DNA of 38,961 nt from Bacteriovorax sp. (GTDB lineage: Bacteria > Bdellovibrionota > Bacteriovoracia > Bacteriovoracales > Bacteriovoracaceae), in assembly GCA_014376445.1 (NCBI GenBank), contig JACMRM010000213.1:1-38961 (forward strand), written 5' to 3'. A program made the translations under genes and the position numbers. Position 1 is the stretch's first letter; each line of letters starts with the position of its first letter. The notes under the pieces were generated by a model. It saw nothing but the letters and a program-made list of their open reading frames with translations, was not told the origin of the DNA and did no database searches. Positions 8,526-16,421 of this stretch are shown piece by piece.

Positions 8526-8578
8526 AATAAGTGCTGACTGACATTGTTATTCAATTAATTCTTAGATAAACCTCATCT

Positions 8579-8587
8579 TGATAGAAT
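8579..8587 (+). promoter_or_regulatory. Candidate extended -10 for the Pro-rich secreted protein gene
   Basis: TGATAGAAT fits an extended -10 (TGn followed by TAGAAT) and lies 25 bases before the start codon, with TTGGAGAAAG as ribosome site between. No good -35 is seen at the matching distance. It falls just after the lysK terminator, where a new promoter is needed. Confidence 0.3.
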
Positions 8588-8611
8588 TAAATCTTTATTT
8601 GGAGAAAGAAA

Positions 8612-9154
8612 ATGAAGGGATTAAAAACATTATTACTAGGTGCTGCGGCATTGTTTTCAGTAGGAGCTTCTGCTGATCTATGTACAACAGTTATTCGTGA
8701 ATACCAGGGAAGCTACACTTATGACTATGATACATTCGTAAGATCATCTTATTCAGTAAATGCAGCTTGTGACCAGGCGACATATGACTGTCAGGCGAAA
8801 TTATCTGATTATCAATCTCAAGGTTACTACCGTTATGCTGCTTGTACGATCAGAGACACATCGGATACAACTCCTTCATATCCATCGTATCCGCCGTCAT
8901 ATCCATCGTACCCACCAGCTCCTTCTTACCCTAATTATCCCTCTTACCCTAATTACCCCTCTTACCCTAATTACCCGAATCCTCCACGCGATCCACACTA
9001 CCCTTCATACCCGAATGATCCTACACCTCCACGTAGACCAGGTGATAACCATGGACAAAATCCAGGATTCCCAGGAAGAGATCCAGGAAGAGATCCAGGA
9101 AGAGAGCCAGGAAGACCAGGACCTGGGCCAGCTCCACGTCCACCACGCAGATAA
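8612..9154 (+). CDS. Secreted protein with cysteine-patterned domain and Pro/Gly-rich repeat tail
   Basis: The 180-residue product has a clear Sec signal peptide (cleavage near GASA-DLC). Residues about 22-85 form a small domain with four cysteines in the pattern CTT...AACDQATYDC...AACTI, which recurs in the next gene. The rest is low-complexity: YPSYP/YPNYP repeats, then PGRDPGRDPGREPG repeats ending in PRPPRR. Such Tyr/Pro tails often lie extended at the cell surface or bind wall polymers, but no function can be assigned. The start has a GGAGAAAG ribosome site. The overlapping +2-frame ORF of 135 residues is a shadow generated by the repeats. I do not recognise a named family. Confidence 0.85.
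   Translation: MKGLKTLLLGAAALFSVGASADLCTTVIREYQGSYTYDYDTFVRSSYSVNAACDQATYDCQAKLSDYQSQGYYRYAACTIRDTSDTTPSYPSYPPSYPSYPPAPSYPNYPSYPNYPSYPNYPNPPRDPHYPSYPNDPTPPRRPGDNHGQNPGFPGRDPGRDPGREPGRPGPGPAPRPPRR
8927..8980 (+). repeat. Three 18-bp tandem repeats encoding YPNYPS
   Basis: Three nearly identical 18-base units of the form TACCCTAATTAYCCCTCT encode the YPNYPS blocks of the secreted protein. The near identity at third positions implies recent slippage duplication, so copy number probably varies between strains. Confidence 0.9.
9071..9117 (+). repeat. 12-bp tandem repeats encoding PGRD/PGRE
   Basis: The unit CCAGGAAGAGAT occurs twice exactly, then once with a final G, then as a partial fourth copy. 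It encodes the PGRDPGRDPGREPGR tail and keeps the frame, as expected of a length-variable coding repeat. Confidence 0.9.
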
Positions 9155-9200
9155 TTTTTTAAGTTAGTTTTTTATACAACAGCAAACGAGGAAGAAAATT

Positions 9201-9662
9201 ATGAAGACATTATTAGCGATTTTTCTATTAAGCCTATCGACTTTGAGTTTTGGAGACATCATCAATGTCCCACCAATACCTCCAACGAGCATGCAAGCTT
9301 TTTGTACAACTGACCTAATAGATTCATACGGATCAATCGTCAGAAGCTTTTCTGGAAATGGCCATGACATGAATGAGGCCTGCAGACAATCAGAGCAGTT
9401 TTGCAGATACGAGCTTCAAAGACATGATACTTACGGATACCGTTGTGTTACGGGAGGCGGTAGTTACCCTCGTCCACCACAACAAACAACTGAGCAATGT
9501 CGAGCTTCACGCTTTGACCCAGCTGGATTTTTTATTGAATCATACTATGGACAGGCAACCGGCCCATGGGGATCAAATGTGAAAGATCAGGCATGCAGAA
9601 ATGCTTACCAGCAATGTTCGTACGATCTTCGCGGTCGTCAGACTTGCAGAATTGATGGTTAA
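9201..9662 (+). CDS. Small secreted protein with two copies of the cysteine-patterned domain
   Basis: The 153-residue product has a Sec signal peptide (MKTLLAIFLLSLSTLSFGD). The mature part carries two related halves: CTTDLIDSYGSIVRS...ACRQSEQFCRYELQRH...RCV, and CRASRFDPAGFFIES...ACRNAYQQCSYDLRGRQTCRI. Each has the pattern C, then A-C-x5-C, then a late C, matching the domain of the preceding gene. All mature cysteines fall in this pattern, which suggests disulfides formed in the periplasm or outside the cell. The ribosome site GAGGAAG is clear. The gene is 46 bases after its paralogue and ends in a terminator, so the two probably share one transcript. No named family recognised. Confidence 0.85.
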   Translation: MKTLLAIFLLSLSTLSFGDIINVPPIPPTSMQAFCTTDLIDSYGSIVRSFSGNGHDMNEACRQSEQFCRYELQRHDTYGYRCVTGGGSYPRPPQQTTEQCRASRFDPAGFFIESYYGQATGPWGSNVKDQACRNAYQQCSYDLRGRQTCRIDG

Positions 9663-9691
9663 AACCAACTTTGTTCTAAGACTTATAAGAC

Positions 9692-9721
9692 TTAAAAAGG
9701 CTCCTTAGGGGGCCTTTTTAA
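9692..9721 (+). terminator. Intrinsic terminator after the secreted-protein pair
   Basis: AAAAAGGCTCC pairs with GGGGCCTTTTT (one G-T wobble) around a short loop, and the distal arm supplies the T-run. It lies about 30 bases after the stop of the 153-residue protein gene. Confidence 0.88.
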
Positions 9722-9782
9722 TTACCAACTGTTTTACTCTTTAACAATTAAACTTCCCCCTAGAAATAGCCGATATTGGTTT

Positions 9783-10697
9783 ATGAGAATCCTTGCTGTT
9801 CTTCTTAAAATTTTTCTTCTTATTTTTTCATTCCAGACTTTTGCAGAAGATTCATGTACTGATATTTCGATCAGCACAGAAAACATGCCAAAAAATAATA
9901 ACCAGAACGAACACAACTGGTGTGTCTTCTGGACAGGTGCAGATCTTTTTTCTTATTACGAAAAAACTCCACTCTCAAGTTACGACCTGGCCTTGCAGTA
10001 TTTCAACAATGATATTGTGAGAACGGAAGAGATCAGCGATTACTCAGATAACGGCGCTAACATGTCTGCCGCTCTAATTCTCGGTCTTCAGGGAAAAGGA
10101 CTATGCCTTGAATCCCAGATAAATTTTACAGACAGCGACTGGTCAGAGTTAAGTATACTCTTTAAAAAAATAAGTTCACCGACAAAGAAGCTTTCACAGA
10201 TTATCTGTCAAAATAATCTTAAAGATACAATTCCATTTAAGAGTATTCCAAAAAATATTTTAAAAATCCTGGATAAACTTTCAGGCGACAAAAAAACTGC
10301 GGCCCTTCTTGATATCACTTGTGGAAAGCGTTTCCAGCTGGGGAAATATGGTGTTGGAAGCAGAACAATAGAGCAGTATCCGCCAGAAAAAATAGTTGAA
10401 AAATTGGATTTCTTATTATCAAAAAACAATCCTGCTTCAATCAGCTATGACTGGGATTTCATTAAAAGTAATAAAGATTACACGAAAAAAGAATCGAATC
10501 ACTCATCAACAATCATCGGCCGAAGATTTAATAAAGACATAAATGAATGTGAGTATAAAATTAAAGACAGCGCAGGTAACAGATGTCCGAAAAATTCGAT
10601 TTATGAATGTGATAAAATGCATGGAACAATCTGGGTTCCAAGAAATAATTTAATTAATAATATTTATGAAGTGAACTGGCTAGTTAGAGCGATCTAG
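9783..10697 (+). CDS. Secreted papain-like cysteine-peptidase-like protein
   Basis: The 304-residue product has a signal peptide (cleavage near TFA-EDS). Residues 41-60 read QNEHNWCVFWTGADLFSYYE: Gln41 precedes Cys47 by six, as in papain (Q19/C25), and a long helix follows. A loop GANMSAALILGLQGKGLC resembles the second papain segment. His239 lies in NHSSTIIGRR and Asp261 in KIKDSAGNRC, the places of the papain His and Asn; Asp in place of Asn is unusual. This gives a plausible C-H-D triad, but I have no alignment to prove it. No clear ribosome site is seen; the start is chosen from the signal peptide. It could act on extracellular or periplasmic protein, or be an inactive relative. Confidence 0.72.
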   Translation: MRILAVLLKIFLLIFSFQTFAEDSCTDISISTENMPKNNNQNEHNWCVFWTGADLFSYYEKTPLSSYDLALQYFNNDIVRTEEISDYSDNGANMSAALILGLQGKGLCLESQINFTDSDWSELSILFKKISSPTKKLSQIICQNNLKDTIPFKSIPKNILKILDKLSGDKKTAALLDITCGKRFQLGKYGVGSRTIEQYPPEKIVEKLDFLLSKNNPASISYDWDFIKSNKDYTKKESNHSSTIIGRRFNKDINECEYKIKDSAGNRCPKNSIYECDKMHGTIWVPRNNLINNIYEVNWLVRAI

Positions 10698-10699
10698 CT

Positions 10700-11677
10700 C
10701 TAGCTTTGTCTTAAGGCCATATAAGATATGATCAACTCAAGGGCCCCGATTCGCGATTTTAAATCATCTGTATTTTCAAACTTCGGACTTAGAATAACTT
10801 CCAGCTTTTCAAGAATTTTTTTAGCTTCTTCCAGATGAAAATGAGCTTCAAGTCCTATTTTTTCGACGTATTCACTGAAAGAAACTTTCGCCACAACATC
10901 CTGCAGGTCTTCACCATTTTTAAAGCGCGCAAACAACTCTGGATGTGCGAGGAGGATTTCAAAAACAACAGAGTTTACAATGCCGTTTTTAAGGTCCAGC
11001 TCCTGGTCTTTTTGCGAATCACCTGAGTAATCCAGCGTATCGTCGATCATCTGAAAGGCCAGCCCCAAACGTCTTCCGAATTCGCGGCAAAGCTCAACAG
11101 TATCTTTATCTGCCCCACTTAAAATTGCAGGCGCCACAGAGCAATAACTCATAACTGATGATGTTTTTTTCTCGGCCACTTCGCGGATCAGTTCACGCGT
11201 ATAATTGCGCTCACTGATTAAATCCAGCTGCAACCACTCGCCTTCTGATAAATCCTTGATCACAAGAGACATCTCGCGAATCAATTCTAAATTTCCTGCA
11301 TTGGTCAGGTCCACAATCACAGAAGACAACAGGTAATCCCCGGCCAGAACTGCTTTTTTATTGCTGGAAAGAATATTTATTGAAGGAGTGCCTCTTCTCA
11401 TAGTTGCGTTATCGATAACATCATCATGAGAAAGAGAGGCGGCATGCACCAATTCAGAGGCACGCGCATAAGGTGTAATTGTCTTGAAATCGACTCTAAA
11501 TAAATGGGCCACTAAAAAAGTCAGCAGAGGACGTAGCCTTTTTCCACCTTTTAACACACTTTGAGATAATACGGCGTCGATCGCCTGATGAGCATTCACC
11601 GAGCGGATCTGTAAATCCATATTTTTTGAACTCTCGAGCGCTTCTTTTGGAAGAGCGTCGAGAAAGTCTGCAATCAT
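10700..11677 (-). CDS. ispB: Polyprenyl diphosphate synthase (long-chain, trans)
   Basis: This enzyme condenses isopentenyl diphosphate units into the side chain of the respiratory quinone. From the chosen start it has 325 residues, with the first Asp-rich motif DDVID at 85-89 followed by MRRGTPSIN, the second as DDTLDYSG, and GGKRLRP early on, all in trans-prenyltransferase order. I prefer ATG 11677 to the track start at 11701 because AGGGGA sits eight bases upstream of it. It diverges from the menaquinone operon, which fits a menaquinone tail function. Chain length (hepta-, octaprenyl) cannot be read here, so the symbol is by role. Its 3' end lies two bases from the convergent upstream gene. 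Confidence 0.9.
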   Translation of the reverse strand: MIADFLDALPKEALESSKNMDLQIRSVNAHQAIDAVLSQSVLKGGKRLRPLLTFLVAHLFRVDFKTITPYARASELVHAASLSHDDVIDNATMRRGTPSINILSSNKKAVLAGDYLLSSVIVDLTNAGNLELIREMSLVIKDLSEGEWLQLDLISERNYTRELIREVAEKKTSSVMSYCSVAPAILSGADKDTVELCREFGRRLGLAFQMIDDTLDYSGDSQKDQELDLKNGIVNSVVFEILLAHPELFARFKNGEDLQDVVAKVSFSEYVEKIGLEAHFHLEEAKKILEKLEVILSPKFENTDDLKSRIGALELIISYMALRQS

Positions 11678-11731
11678 TGTGGTTTCCCCTATGAAAGACA
11701 AGGTAGCATTTGATCAAATTAAAGTAAACCC

Positions 11732-11755
11732 AAACTTGCTATGTGCATGAAGTTT
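11732..11755. promoter_or_regulatory. Candidate operator dyad between ispB and the men operon
   Basis: AAACTT-N12-AAGTTT is a 6-bp inverted repeat in the short divergent spacer that must contain both promoters. It could bind a shared regulator, but AT-rich dyads of this size can arise by chance and no -35/-10 pair is obvious. Confidence 0.22.
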
Positions 11756-11786
11756 AAGGTAAAAAGATGATGAATAAAAGGAAGGA

Positions 11787-12515
11787 ATGATGACGACAAA
11801 TAGTACAAAAGATCTAGGTGACAGAAAAAAAGAATCTTACAAAATTTTTGACGAAATCGCCGGCACCTATGATGTTCTCAATCATACACTTTCAATGGGA
11901 ATTGATATCTACTGGCGCAAGAAGATATTGAAGCATCTGCCGAACAAAGAATCAATCAATGTTCTCGACCTGGCCACTGGAACAGGGGACGTACCGCTGA
12001 CGTTAATCGCAGATAAAAGAATTAAAAAAATTACCGGTATCGATCTTTCAAAAGGAATGGTGGACATTGGAATTGAAAAAGTAAAAAAGAAAGGTCTCGA
12101 TAAAAAAATATTTCTAATGCTTGGAGATGGAACAAATATTCAATCGGCCGACAACGCTTATGACTTAACAACAATCTCTTTCGGAATCAGAAATTTCTCA
12201 GATCCGCAAAAATCTCTTCACGACATCCATCGGGTGCTGAAAAAAGACGGCCGTGTGATCATCATGGAATTTTCAATTCCTGCAAACTTTATCGTAAGAA
12301 ATGTTTATTTCTTTTACTTCAGACATCTTCTTCCATTCATTGGGAATATTGTTTCAAAACATAAAGATGCTTACACTTACCTTAATAAAAGTGTCGAAGA
12401 CTTCCCTTACGGAGAGAGCTTTCTCGCACTTATGAGAAATGCAGGCTTCCAGGATTTGAAAATGATTCCGCTAACTTTTGGTATCGCAACACTTTATATC
12501 GGTGACAAAAAATAA
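11787..12515 (+). CDS. ubiE: Demethylmenaquinone methyltransferase (MenG/UbiE)
   Basis: This SAM-dependent methyltransferase adds the last C-methyl group to demethylmenaquinone. The 242-residue protein has motif I NVLDLATGTGDVPLTL, the family segment ISFGIRNFSDPQKSL, and the UbiE signature YTYLNKSVEDFPYGESF near the C terminus. Two consecutive ATGs lie at 11787 and 11790; the second is better spaced from GGAAGGA and may be the true start. It is the first gene of an operon with menF, D, A and C, so the menaquinone role is the natural reading; no ubiquinone genes are present. Its TAA overlaps the menF ATG by one base. Confidence 0.94.
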   Translation: MMTTNSTKDLGDRKKESYKIFDEIAGTYDVLNHTLSMGIDIYWRKKILKHLPNKESINVLDLATGTGDVPLTLIADKRIKKITGIDLSKGMVDIGIEKVKKKGLDKKIFLMLGDGTNIQSADNAYDLTTISFGIRNFSDPQKSLHDIHRVLKKDGRVIIMEFSIPANFIVRNVYFFYFRHLLPFIGNIVSKHKDAYTYLNKSVEDFPYGESFLALMRNAGFQDLKMIPLTFGIATLYIGDKK

Positions 12516-13771
12516 TGGATGCGGAAAGTTTCTTAAAAGAGGAACTTCAAAAAATTGACTTCAGCGTAAGTCAGAAAAAATCTCTGTTCACTTTTCCTGA
12601 ATTCTCTTTAGTTGACTTGCTTCCCTACGCTGCGACTGAAGAAGTTTTTTACTTTGAATCCAAAGAAGAAGATTTTTCTTTTCTTGGTTTGGGGAAAAGT
12701 AAAATTTTGAACCCTGACGAAGTTCAGGCACACATCGAAAAACATCCCCACGAAGTTTTGGTTTATCAATCCCATTTTGAAGATGAATCTCCAAAACTGG
12801 TATATCTTCCCGAATGGTGTTTTCTTAAAACATCGGGTGTAGTTACTCTCAAACTTTACCATTCAATAGATTATAAATCGTACTCGCCTTCCAATATTAT
12901 TTTTGATACCCAGATCTGGGAGTCGTTCGTCAATCACTGGACTTCGTATGAAGAACGTCCTGAAAGTGATGAATGGAAAATGATGGTTGATCAAAGTCTC
13001 AGACTTTTCACAAAAAAAGAACTGGAGAAAATTGTTTTATCAAGAAAGAAAATTTTCAGCTACGATGAGATGATTGAAATGCCGGTGATGTTCAGAGAAC
13101 TTTACCAAGGCAATCTAAGCAGTTCGCATTTTTCAATTTTTCATCAGCTACAGTATAACCTCGCTTTTATTTCGTTTACCCCCGAGAGGCTTTTTACACT
13201 CAGAAATAAAAATCTGGAAACTATTTCGCTTGCTGGAAGTATCATGAGAGGCAAGGACGATGCTGAGGATTCAGCTCTGGAAGAAACACTGAAGAACTCT
13301 GACAAGCTGACCCGTGAGCATGAAATTGTTACAAAGGCCATTGAAGAGAAGCTCTCAGGCATTTCCGAAAAGCTTATGATCTCTGAGCTCTTTACGATGA
13401 AGCTTCCCTACATTCAGCATAGACAGGCGACGATTAAGGCCGTCTTAAAGAAGAATACCAATGTCATCAGTCTGATTGACCTGCTTCACCCCACGCCAGC
13501 TGTCGGGGGAATTCCTTTTGAAAAAGCGCGCACCAGAATTCTGGAAATAGAAAAAGAAAAACGCGGTTTTTATGCTGCTCCGGTCGGAGTGATTTCAAAA
13601 GAGTTTTCAGAGATCGTTGTGGGCATTAGATCGGCGCTGATAGAAGGTCCAATGATCACAGTATATGGCGGTGCCGGTATTGTGGCCGGTTCAATTGCGG
13701 AAGAAGAATGGATTGAAACGGGAACGAAGATGCAGCCTTTTATCAAGATAATCAATAAGAGTGTTATTTAG
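12515..13771 (+). CDS. menF: Isochorismate synthase MenF
   Basis: It converts chorismate to isochorismate, the entry step of menaquinone synthesis. The 418-residue protein has a divergent N-terminal half and a typical chorismate-binding C-terminal half: KIVLSRKK (catalytic lysine region), ISLAGSIMRG, EHEIVTKAI, LHPTPAVGGIPFEKA, GFYAAPVGVIS and YGGAGIVAGSIAEEEW with the metal-binding glutamates. Anthranilate and salicylate synthases share the fold, but the position directly before menD decides the call. It is translationally coupled to ubiE and followed by menD after nine bases. Confidence 0.93.
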   Translation: MDAESFLKEELQKIDFSVSQKKSLFTFPEFSLVDLLPYAATEEVFYFESKEEDFSFLGLGKSKILNPDEVQAHIEKHPHEVLVYQSHFEDESPKLVYLPEWCFLKTSGVVTLKLYHSIDYKSYSPSNIIFDTQIWESFVNHWTSYEERPESDEWKMMVDQSLRLFTKKELEKIVLSRKKIFSYDEMIEMPVMFRELYQGNLSSSHFSIFHQLQYNLAFISFTPERLFTLRNKNLETISLAGSIMRGKDDAEDSALEETLKNSDKLTREHEIVTKAIEEKLSGISEKLMISELFTMKLPYIQHRQATIKAVLKKNTNVISLIDLLHPTPAVGGIPFEKARTRILEIEKEKRGFYAAPVGVISKEFSEIVVGIRSALIEGPMITVYGGAGIVAGSIAEEEWIETGTKMQPFIKIINKSVI

Positions 13772-13780
13772 GGATATTTT

Positions 13781-15529
13781 ATGGAAAAATTATTATCTCA
13801 AAACATTAATCGTATCTGGTCGAGTTTGATCATTGATGAATTTTTAAAAAATGGCATCACCCAATTTTATCTTTCTCCTGGTATGAGGAATGCCCCACTT
13901 ATTGCAGCTCTTGTGCACTTTCAAAAATTTGATAAAAAATTAAATATTGTTTTGTGTATTGATGAAAGAGGCGCTTCTTACAGAGCTCTAGGATATTCAA
14001 AGGCGACAGGAAGCCCTGCGGTGCTAATCTGTACTAGTGGAACTGCGATGGCAAATTACATGCCGGCCGTTGTTGAAGCAAAAAAATCTAATCTTCCTTT
14101 AATTGTTTTATCTGCTGATCGCCCTTCTGAATTAACTTTCTGTGACGACAACCAGACAATTGATCAGACAAAATTTTTTGGAGACTTTATTCAGGGCCAG
14201 ATGGCACTTGGTGCTCCGACAGTTGAAATCAGTCCGCTGGCCATGACATCGAGTTTATCAAATCTAATTCATAAATCTTTATTCCCCCAGAAGGGACCGG
14301 TGCATTTTAACTGCGCCTTCAGAGAGCCTCTTGAAGATACAGTTGTCACGGTACCATTTGACTATCTAAACCTCGCCAAAATCCAGATTGAAAGAACAGG
14401 GCCTTCTACACGTTATGTAAATCTGGAAACCAGACCGGATAAAAATGCGATCGCAGAAATTGCAGCACTTTTAAAAAATTCTAAAACCGGACTTCTTGTT
14501 GTCGGAAGCCTGGCCCCTCATGAATCGACAGAAACAGTTGAAGAGTTTGTTAAGATTTTAAACTGGCCGACTTATTTTGATGTTTCGAGTTCACTTAAAT
14601 ATGCTTTTAATTTAAATGACGGAGCTCTTCCTACTTTTGATCATCCTGAGTTTCAGCTTGATCTGGTAAAAAATCCTCCTGAAACTGTTTTTCATATCGG
14701 TGGGCGACTGACAAGCAAGCACTACTATTCATTCTTAAAACAAGTACCGGCAATCAATCTGGTCACTTTAAACTTGAATCTTGAAAAAGAAGATCCTTCT
14801 CATCATACAAAAATCAGAATTAATGCCCATATAAACTCGACTCTTGAATCTATCATGGCAAGTTTTGATAGAATAAAACTTCCCCAAAAATTATTAAACT
14901 TAAATTTTGAATCTTTTACAAAAAGTAAAATCAAACTGATCGACGACGGACCTCTTGCATATCCTAGTATTAGCAAATCTATTATCGACAACATTCCGGA
15001 CAATTCAATTTTATACATCGGAAACTCAACAGTCGTACGTACATTCGATTCTTATTTTTCCTACGATATTAAGAAAAAAATCAAGGTTGCCACCAACCGA
15101 GGTGTAAGCGGAATTGAAGGTTTTATCGCTTCAACGGCAGGTTTCATTGATGGAGTTCAAAAAGAAGTTTATCTCATTCTTGGTGATGTCGCTTTCATTC
15201 ACGACTTAAACTCACTTTTATTTTTAAAAGATTTGAAGACTCCGATGAAAATTATTCTAGTAAATAACGATGGCGGCGGAATTTTCACTCTCCTTCCTAT
15301 TCACAAAGAAAAATCTGTTCTCGATTATATTTCAAGTCCTCACGGGCAGACTTTTAAAAAGACAGCAGAAAGTTTTGACATCGACTATGTCAAGGCCGAA
15401 AACCGTGAAGAATTTCTCTCAGGCCTTAAGGCCATGCACACTAAAACTACTCATACTATTATGGAAGTCTTCATCGATCACGAAACCAATAAAGGTGTCT
15501 ACGATCAATTAAGAACTATAAAATACTAA
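13781..15529 (+). CDS. menD: SEPHCHC synthase MenD
   Basis: This ThDP-dependent enzyme joins 2-oxoglutarate to isochorismate to give SEPHCHC. The 582-residue protein opens with FYLSPGMRNAPL and IDERGASYRALGYSKATG (substrate and ThDP-activating Glu region), has TSGTAMANYMPAVVEA, VLSADRP, NCAFREPL, and at the C-terminal domain NRGVSGIEGFIASTAGF and the ThDP/Mg motif GDVAFIHDLNSL...VNNDGGGIF. Length is normal. It lies ten bases from menA. Sequence features and operon position agree fully. Confidence 0.95.
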   Translation: MEKLLSQNINRIWSSLIIDEFLKNGITQFYLSPGMRNAPLIAALVHFQKFDKKLNIVLCIDERGASYRALGYSKATGSPAVLICTSGTAMANYMPAVVEAKKSNLPLIVLSADRPSELTFCDDNQTIDQTKFFGDFIQGQMALGAPTVEISPLAMTSSLSNLIHKSLFPQKGPVHFNCAFREPLEDTVVTVPFDYLNLAKIQIERTGPSTRYVNLETRPDKNAIAEIAALLKNSKTGLLVVGSLAPHESTETVEEFVKILNWPTYFDVSSSLKYAFNLNDGALPTFDHPEFQLDLVKNPPETVFHIGGRLTSKHYYSFLKQVPAINLVTLNLNLEKEDPSHHTKIRINAHINSTLESIMASFDRIKLPQKLLNLNFESFTKSKIKLIDDGPLAYPSISKSIIDNIPDNSILYIGNSTVVRTFDSYFSYDIKKKIKVATNRGVSGIEGFIASTAGFIDGVQKEVYLILGDVAFIHDLNSLLFLKDLKTPMKIILVNNDGGGIFTLLPIHKEKSVLDYISSPHGQTFKKTAESFDIDYVKAENREEFLSGLKAMHTKTTHTIMEVFIDHETNKGVYDQLRTIKY

Positions 15530-15539
15530 AGAAAAAATT

Positions 15540-16421
15540 ATGAAAAACTGGCTGCTTGCTATTCGCCCAAAAACTCTTTTCGCCTCTACAGCTCCAGTCT
15601 TTCTGGGACTTGCAGTGGCCTACATCGAAAATAATCATTTAATTCCAATCGTCGCCGTTCTCACTCTCCTGTGTGCATTAGTTCTGCAGATTGCCAGCAA
15701 CCTTGCCAACGATTACCTGGACGCTGTCCGAGGTGTAGATAACGAAGCACGCCTTGGCCCGACAAGAGTGACAAGCTCCGGACTAATCTCACTTACAAAA
15801 ATGAAAAATGCTTTGATACTGACTTTAGGAGTTGCTTTTTTACTTGGAATTTACCTGATGATTGTTGGAGGCCCGGTTATTATTTTTATCGGCCTTCTCT
15901 CTCTTTACTTCGCTTACGGCTACACCGGAGGCCCATTTCCTCTTTCTTATAACGGACTCGGAGAAACTGCGGCCTTCATTTTCTTTGGCCCGATCGCTGT
16001 CGTTGGTTCAAGCTACCTTCAGACTCACAACATTACTCACCTTGCTATCATTGCCGGGATGGGTCCCGGATTTATTTCTGCCTGCATCCTTGCTGTCAAC
16101 AATCTCCGCGATATTGTCTCAGACAGTGAAACAAATAAAAGAACACTCGCCGTCCGCTACGGCGAAAAATTTCAGCGCAAACTTTGTATAACGTTTATTG
16201 CACTTAGTATTTTTACCTGCCTCTACCTGATGATCACTTATCACTTCACATGGATTTTTCCGGTTATTATATTGCCATTTTTATTTCACAAGACTTGGCT
16301 GCAGATTCTCTTTCGTCCAATCGATGCCAAACTTAATCAGGCACTGGCGAGAACGGCCCAATACAATCTTATTTACTGCCTACTAACTTCTGCCGGCATG
16401 ATCTTAAGTTATAAATTATGA
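15540..16421 (+). CDS. menA: 1,4-dihydroxy-2-naphthoate polyprenyltransferase MenA
   Basis: This integral membrane prenyltransferase attaches the polyprenyl tail (made by the divergent ispB product) to DHNA. The 293-residue protein starts WLLAIRPKTL, has the first Asp motif NLANDYLDAVRGVDNEARLGP followed by RVTSSGLIS, the second Asp motif AVNNLRDIVSD with NKRTLAVRYG, and about eight or nine membrane segments. This is the MenA pattern of the UbiA superfamily. Its TGA overlaps the menC ATG (ATGA), indicating translational coupling. Confidence 0.95.
   Translation: MKNWLLAIRPKTLFASTAPVFLGLAVAYIENNHLIPIVAVLTLLCALVLQIASNLANDYLDAVRGVDNEARLGPTRVTSSGLISLTKMKNALILTLGVAFLLGIYLMIVGGPVIIFIGLLSLYFAYGYTGGPFPLSYNGLGETAAFIFFGPIAVVGSSYLQTHNITHLAIIAGMGPGFISACILAVNNLRDIVSDSETNKRTLAVRYGEKFQRKLCITFIALSIFTCLYLMITYHFTWIFPVIILPFLFHKTWLQILFRPIDAKLNQALARTAQYNLIYCLLTSAGMILSYKL

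Noticed and set aside
8927-9117. Possible CRISPR or mobile repeat array
   Set aside because: The units are directly adjacent without spacers, are multiples of three and encode the protein tail.
8760-9167. 135-residue forward ORF overlapping the Pro-rich protein
   Set aside because: It is produced by the in-frame repeats read in another frame; the frame with signal peptide and cysteine domain is the real one.
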